DNA of 19,386 nucleotides from an uncultured Prevotella sp. (GTDB lineage Bacteria > Bacteroidota > Bacteroidia > Bacteroidales > Bacteroidaceae). The stretch's first letter is position 1. The number at the start of each line of letters is the position of its first letter. Below the pieces are notes generated by a model. That model saw only the letters and a program-made list of their open reading frames with translations, had not been told where the DNA came from and did no database searches. The position numbers and the translations under genes were made by a program. The stretch lies in NCBI GenBank assembly GCA_937916075.1, contig CALGHW010000172.1, positions 1-19,386 of the forward strand. Direction: 5' to 3'. This document shows positions 16,591-19,386 of this stretch, piece by piece.

Positions 16591-17259
16591 ATGAAAAGAA
16601 AGATGATGAACAGATACCAACTTTTATATCCCGCGCCCCTGTCCGCTCTTGTGGCGCTCGCCTTGCTGTCCGGCTGTGCCGGTACGGAGGATTATGACCA
16701 GCGTGACCCCAACCTCTCCAATCCCGACGATGTCATCACCACCTCGCCCGTGCGCTCCACGGAGCTTACTTATTCAGCCGTGTTGAGAGACGCCCGCCTG
16801 CTCGACGTGGTGGACGTGCGTGTGCAGTATATCGACGCCGACGGCAGCGTGAAAACCGACACCCTCACATCGCCCCAGTGGAGCAAGACCGTGAGCTTCA
16901 CGCGCCGCACCTCGCAAGGGGCCAATATGGCCGACATCGCCTACGGCATGATGGCCCGCACCTTCCTCAAGGCCCGTCCGGTGGCCACACAGGACAGCTA
17001 TGACTTCTATATCAACATCGACTCGCGGATGTATGACACTCATTTCGACGGCAAATCCACCTTTACCGCCGATGTGCATGCCTGCGACTCGCTGAAAATC
17101 ATGGCCGACAAGCGCTCCTCCGTGCGTACGGCTGCCTTTGTCCAGGATGCCGCCAACCGCAACGTGGTGGACTCCACCGCCATCTCTTACTGGTGCCGCC
17201 ACCAGAGCGACACCCTGATTGTGAAGAAACCCTTCACGTGGGTAGACAGTATCCGGTAG
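16591..17259 (+). CDS. Hypothetical lipoprotein, family not recognised
   Basis: The protein has 222 residues. The signal peptide ends LLSGC with lipidated Cys29, followed by AGTEDYDQRD. The N-terminal part before the hydrophobic core is long (MKRKMMNRYQLLYPAP), and Met5 or Met6 are possible alternative starts. The mature part contains amphipathic beta strands (VRVQYIDADGSVKTDTLTSP) and an adjoining helical stretch, with two cysteines, but no motif I recognise. Codons are conspicuously GC-rich, unlike the SusCD genes. It is transcribed alone from its own promoter and converges on the GH28 gene. I assign no function. Confidence 0.8.
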   Translation: MKRKMMNRYQLLYPAPLSALVALALLSGCAGTEDYDQRDPNLSNPDDVITTSPVRSTELTYSAVLRDARLLDVVDVRVQYIDADGSVKTDTLTSPQWSKTVSFTRRTSQGANMADIAYGMMARTFLKARPVATQDSYDFYINIDSRMYDTHFDGKSTFTADVHACDSLKIMADKRSSVRTAAFVQDAANRNVVDSTAISYWCRHQSDTLIVKKPFTWVDSIR

Positions 17260-17279
17260 CAGAACGATAAGAAAGAAAC

Positions 17280-17360
17280 GACATGATAGCCAAACAGGCT
17301 GTTTAGCCTCCCTGTCTTTGCTGGTCAGGAGGGCTAAACAGCCTATTTGGCTATCGTGTC
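17280..17360. terminator. Bidirectional terminator-like 35-bp imperfect stem
   Basis: The arms 17280-17314 and 17326-17360 pair over about 35 bp with two C-A mismatches and two G-U pairs, around an 11-nt loop. It lies between the convergent stops at 17259 and 17394, where a shared terminator is expected. Read on the minus strand the stem is followed by a T-rich stretch (CGTTTCTTTCTT); on the plus strand the U-tract is poor. The arm is far longer than a typical terminator. Confidence 0.65.
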
Positions 17361-17393
17361 TCTGTTGGTTTACTGTTTTAAAGAGGCTGTTTG

Positions 17394-18821
17394 TTATCCC
17401 TTGCGCTCGCGCTTCTGCGGGCCGAGATAAGCGTCCCACGTCACCTGCTTGATTTTCAGCCTCTTCACATTGGCCTTCTCGATGGTGTATTTGCGCACCG
17501 TGTCCACGTGCACGTTCTCAATCTGCACATTCTCCACGGGCAGGTCGCTGTCGCCGTTGATTTGGAGCACCCCGTCGGCCTCATGACACTTCACGTCTCT
17601 CATGTAGATGTTGCTGATGCGCGTCACGGAGTCCTTGTAGGTGGGCACGAGGTCCTTCCACTGGTAGAGCACGTCGGTGTCGATGGCGAAGGCCCGCTGC
17701 ATCCTGTTGGCGCTTACCCGCTCCATATAGATATTGTCGATGAAGGCGCCGCGCCGGCGGTTGGTCTTCAGGTAGAAGAGCGTCTTGACGAGGTCCTCCA
17801 TGGTGCAGTCGTGCATATAGACGTTGCGTATGCCGCCCGAAATCTCGCTGCCGCAGCCCAGCAGCACATGGCCGTTGCGCACGTGGCAGTTGCGCACCAC
17901 GATGTTCTCTGTGGGGCAGCCGATGCGCCAGGCGTCCTGGTTGCGTCCGGCCTTGATGACCACGGCGTCGTCGCCCTGGTCAAACTGGCAGTTCTCCACC
18001 AGGAAGTTCTTGGTCATCTCCAGGTCGATGCCGTCGTTGTTGTGTCCGTGGGCGTAGACATCCAGGTTGCGGGCCACGCCGCCGTTGCAGCGGTAGATAT
18101 GGATGGTCCAGAAGGGCGACTGCCTGATTCTGAATCCGTCGAGCAGCACGTTGCGGCACTGGTTGAGGTGAATCAGGTGCGGGCGCAGGTGGTTTTCGCC
18201 CACCGCCATCTGTCGCTGTGCCACCGGCTTGTCAAACGAGCCCCAGTCATAGAGCTGTGCCAGGGCCTTCATGTGGGCCTTGGGCCGGCTGAACCACGTC
18301 TTCCAGGTGGTCATGTCGGGGGTCAGGGTGCCCTTTCCGGTGATGGCGATGTCCTGACACTGGTAGGCATATACTAATGGCGAGTAGTTCATACACTCCA
18401 GGCCCTCCCAGCTCACTTCCACGGCCGGCAGATAGTCTTGCGGGTCGGACGAGAAGATGACCTTGGCGCCGTCGGCCAGATAGAGGTTACACTGGCTGCG
18501 GAAGTGGATGGGGCCGGAAGGCCATTCTCCCTTGGGCACCACGACGCGTCCGCCACCGGCCTCGTTGCAGGCTTTCATGGCCTTGCGGAAGGCTTCCGTG
18601 TTGGCCGCGATGCAGTTGTGGTCGGTGTCTGTGCCCTTCAGCTTGGCCCCGTAGTCGGTGATGGGGAAGTCCTGGTGGGGGAAGTTGTAGATGGCGATGG
18701 CCGGCATGGGGAAGGGGGCCGCCACCTTGATGGAGTCATAGCTGGCCACCTTGAAGCTGCTCATGGTCAGCACGAGGAGTGTCAAGAGCAGGACGTTGAG
18801 GATTGATCTTTGTTTTCTCAT
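17394..18821 (-). CDS. Glycoside hydrolase family 28 (polygalacturonase-like)
   Basis: The protein has 475 residues with an N-terminal signal peptide (LLLTLLVLTMSS core). The N-terminal FPITDYGAKLKGTDTD with NTEAFRKAMKACNEAGGGRV is the start of the right-handed beta-helix in GH28 exo-type enzymes. Catalytic signatures are present: NNDGID (residues 261-266, Asp263), QGDDAV (Asp284 and Asp285), NGHVLLGCGSEISGG (His318), and FYLKTN (Lys352, in place of the usual RIK). Members hydrolyse galacturonan or related pectic chains with inversion. The canonical GHG is GHV here, as in some exo-acting members. The mature protein should be periplasmic or outer-membrane exposed; there is no lipobox. The gene is monocistronic and not adjacent to a pectin utilisation locus in this window. 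Exact substrate is uncertain. Confidence 0.9.
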   Translation of the reverse strand: MRKQRSILNVLLLTLLVLTMSSFKVASYDSIKVAAPFPMPAIAIYNFPHQDFPITDYGAKLKGTDTDHNCIAANTEAFRKAMKACNEAGGGRVVVPKGEWPSGPIHFRSQCNLYLADGAKVIFSSDPQDYLPAVEVSWEGLECMNYSPLVYAYQCQDIAITGKGTLTPDMTTWKTWFSRPKAHMKALAQLYDWGSFDKPVAQRQMAVGENHLRPHLIHLNQCRNVLLDGFRIRQSPFWTIHIYRCNGGVARNLDVYAHGHNNDGIDLEMTKNFLVENCQFDQGDDAVVIKAGRNQDAWRIGCPTENIVVRNCHVRNGHVLLGCGSEISGGIRNVYMHDCTMEDLVKTLFYLKTNRRRGAFIDNIYMERVSANRMQRAFAIDTDVLYQWKDLVPTYKDSVTRISNIYMRDVKCHEADGVLQINGDSDLPVENVQIENVHVDTVRKYTIEKANVKRLKIKQVTWDAYLGPQKRERKG

Positions 18822-18867
18822 TGTTTTGATAGGTTGATTTATTGTTTGTTGGTAGGTTTCTTAATTG

Positions 18868-18875
18868 CAAAGTTA
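18868..18875 (-). promoter_or_regulatory. -7 box of the GH28 promoter
   Basis: On the minus strand this reads TAACTTTG followed by CA, the same -7 sequence as the susC and small-lipoprotein promoters. No convincing TTTG lies 19-21 bp upstream, so the promoter may be weaker or need an activator. The leader to the ATG would be about 40 nt. Confidence 0.65.
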
Positions 18876-18997
18876 GTCGTTTAGCCTGATATACGCCTAT
18901 TAAAATTGATTTTTGAGCCTTTAAAACGCTTGTTGACGGATGAAATCAAGAAAAAACAAGGAAAAAGAGAAAAAACATAAAAAGAATGGCCGAAAAA

Positions 18998-19029
18998 TTT
19001 GTTCATTTCACAAAATGTATGTACCTTTG
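18998..19029 (+). promoter_or_regulatory. Bacteroidota-type promoter of tRNA-Pro
   Basis: TTTG (18998-19001) and TACCTTTG (19022-19029) are 20 bp apart, matching the consensus at every defined base. Transcription should start near 19035, giving a leader of roughly 25 nt before the mature tRNA. The upstream 70 bp is very A-rich. The promoter is divergent from that of the GH28 gene. Confidence 0.85.
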
Positions 19030-19058
19030 CATCCGCAAACCTGAAAGGGCAAAGCAAT

Positions 19059-19132
19059 CGGGATGTAGCGCAGTTGGTTAGCGCACGCGTCTGGGGGGCG
19101 TGAGGTCGCAAGTTCGAGTCTTGTCATCCCGA
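19059..19132 (+). tRNA. tRNA-Pro (anticodon GGG)
   Basis: All arms fold by hand. The acceptor CGGGATG pairs with CATCCCG (7 bp) with discriminator A. The D stem is GCGC/GCGC. The anticodon stem CGCGT/GCGTG pairs with two G-U pairs and the loop reads CTGGGGG, so U33 is followed by anticodon GGG and G37. The T arm is GCAAG-TTCGAGT-CTTGT. The 3' CCA is not encoded. The C1-G72 pair and A73 also fit proline tRNA. It has its own promoter and terminator and is not clustered with other tRNA genes. Confidence 0.95.
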
Positions 19133-19143
19133 CTTTTAGAAAG

Positions 19144-19178
19144 GCAATTCACTGATTTTCGGTGGATTGCTTTTTTTT
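19144..19178 (+). terminator. Rho-independent terminator of the tRNA-Pro unit
   Basis: The arms GCAATTCAC (19144-19152) and GTGGATTGC (19162-19170) pair over 9 bp with one G-U, with a 9-nt loop. Eight T residues follow (19171-19178). It lies 11 bp after the mature tRNA end. Confidence 0.85.
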
Positions 19179-19386
19179 ATGTCTCCATGTTTTTCGGTCC
19201 GTATACCCAGCTCTCATCGGTCGTGTAGCCCGCTGCACTCCCTCTTCGGAGCTGGATATACGAACTAAAATAGCGCATAGATACCCGTTGGCGGAATTAA
19301 TTCGAGCTGTACGGTTGAGGTATAGAACATGGAAAATATAAATATTTTTCATATTCGCTCAAAACTTCCTTCAGAGCACTTGAAAC
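19179..19386. other. Intergenic sequence with an imperfect inverted repeat, no gene recognised
   Basis: No open frame here looks coding; a 67-residue minus-strand frame overlaps the tRNA terminator and has no recognisable features. CGTATACCCAGCTC (19200-19213) and GAGCTGGATATACG (19249-19262) are inverted repeats with one mismatch around a 35-base spacer. The last 60 bases are strongly AT-rich and may be upstream of a gene beyond the window. Confidence 0.4.

Noticed and set aside
17391..18377. A 328-residue plus-strand open frame opposite the GH28 gene
   Set aside because: Its composition (runs of V, H, A, D, L) is the usual antisense shadow of a GC-rich gene, while the minus strand carries all GH28 motifs.
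19249..19320. Resemblance of GAGCTGGATATACG and GTACGGTTG to the two sides of a group II intron domain V
   Set aside because: The two pieces are about 40 bases apart, too far for a 34-nt domain V hairpin. No bulge or loop consensus and no reverse transcriptase are present.

Overview
The window looks like Bacteroidota chromosome, most likely a Prevotella-type member of the Bacteroidales. The evidence is four promoters with the Bacteroidota -7 box (TAnnTTTG, two or three with a -33 TTTG-like box), a SusC/SusD pair, many lipoproteins with acidic residues just after the lipidated Cys, and families typical of this phylum (Peptidase_Mx1, DUF4302, BACON, DUF6029, Omp28). Species cannot be fixed from the sequence alone. 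I see no CRISPR array, intact insertion sequence, integrase or regulator gene.

Region 1 (1-1568): the 3' part of rsmI (16S rRNA methyltransferase) overlaps by an ATGA junction with a coiled-coil lipoprotein gene. The pair ends at a perfect 52-bp palindrome followed by a short T run.

Region 2 (1569-16415): a long co-directional cluster starts from a near-perfect promoter at 1901-1931. It runs SusC-like transporter, SusD-like lipoprotein, Mx1 metallopeptidase lipoprotein, DUF4302 lipoprotein and BACON-domain lipoprotein. After an 87-bp gap holding a 13-bp hairpin it continues with a TlpA-like thioredoxin, a DUF6029 outer-membrane protein, an Omp28-like lipoprotein and two secreted proteins ending in type IX-secretion-like tails; the larger of these carries a second Omp28-like CxxC domain. 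It ends at a strong hairpin. I read it as a candidate nutrient-acquisition locus: surface proteolysis and SusCD uptake combined with three separate CxxC proteins. No glycoside hydrolase is present, so a protein, peptide or protein-bound ligand is a better guess than a polysaccharide. The substrate is unknown.

Region 3 (16416-18875): a small GC-rich lipoprotein gene of unknown family, whose promoter lies between 9-bp inverted repeats, converges on a minus-strand GH28 polygalacturonase-like gene. A 35-bp imperfect stem separates them. The GH28 gene points to use of plant pectin but is not obviously linked to the SusCD locus.

Region 4 (18876-19386): a complete tRNA-Pro(GGG) unit with its own promoter and terminator, then about 200 bp without a recognisable gene but with one imperfect inverted repeat.
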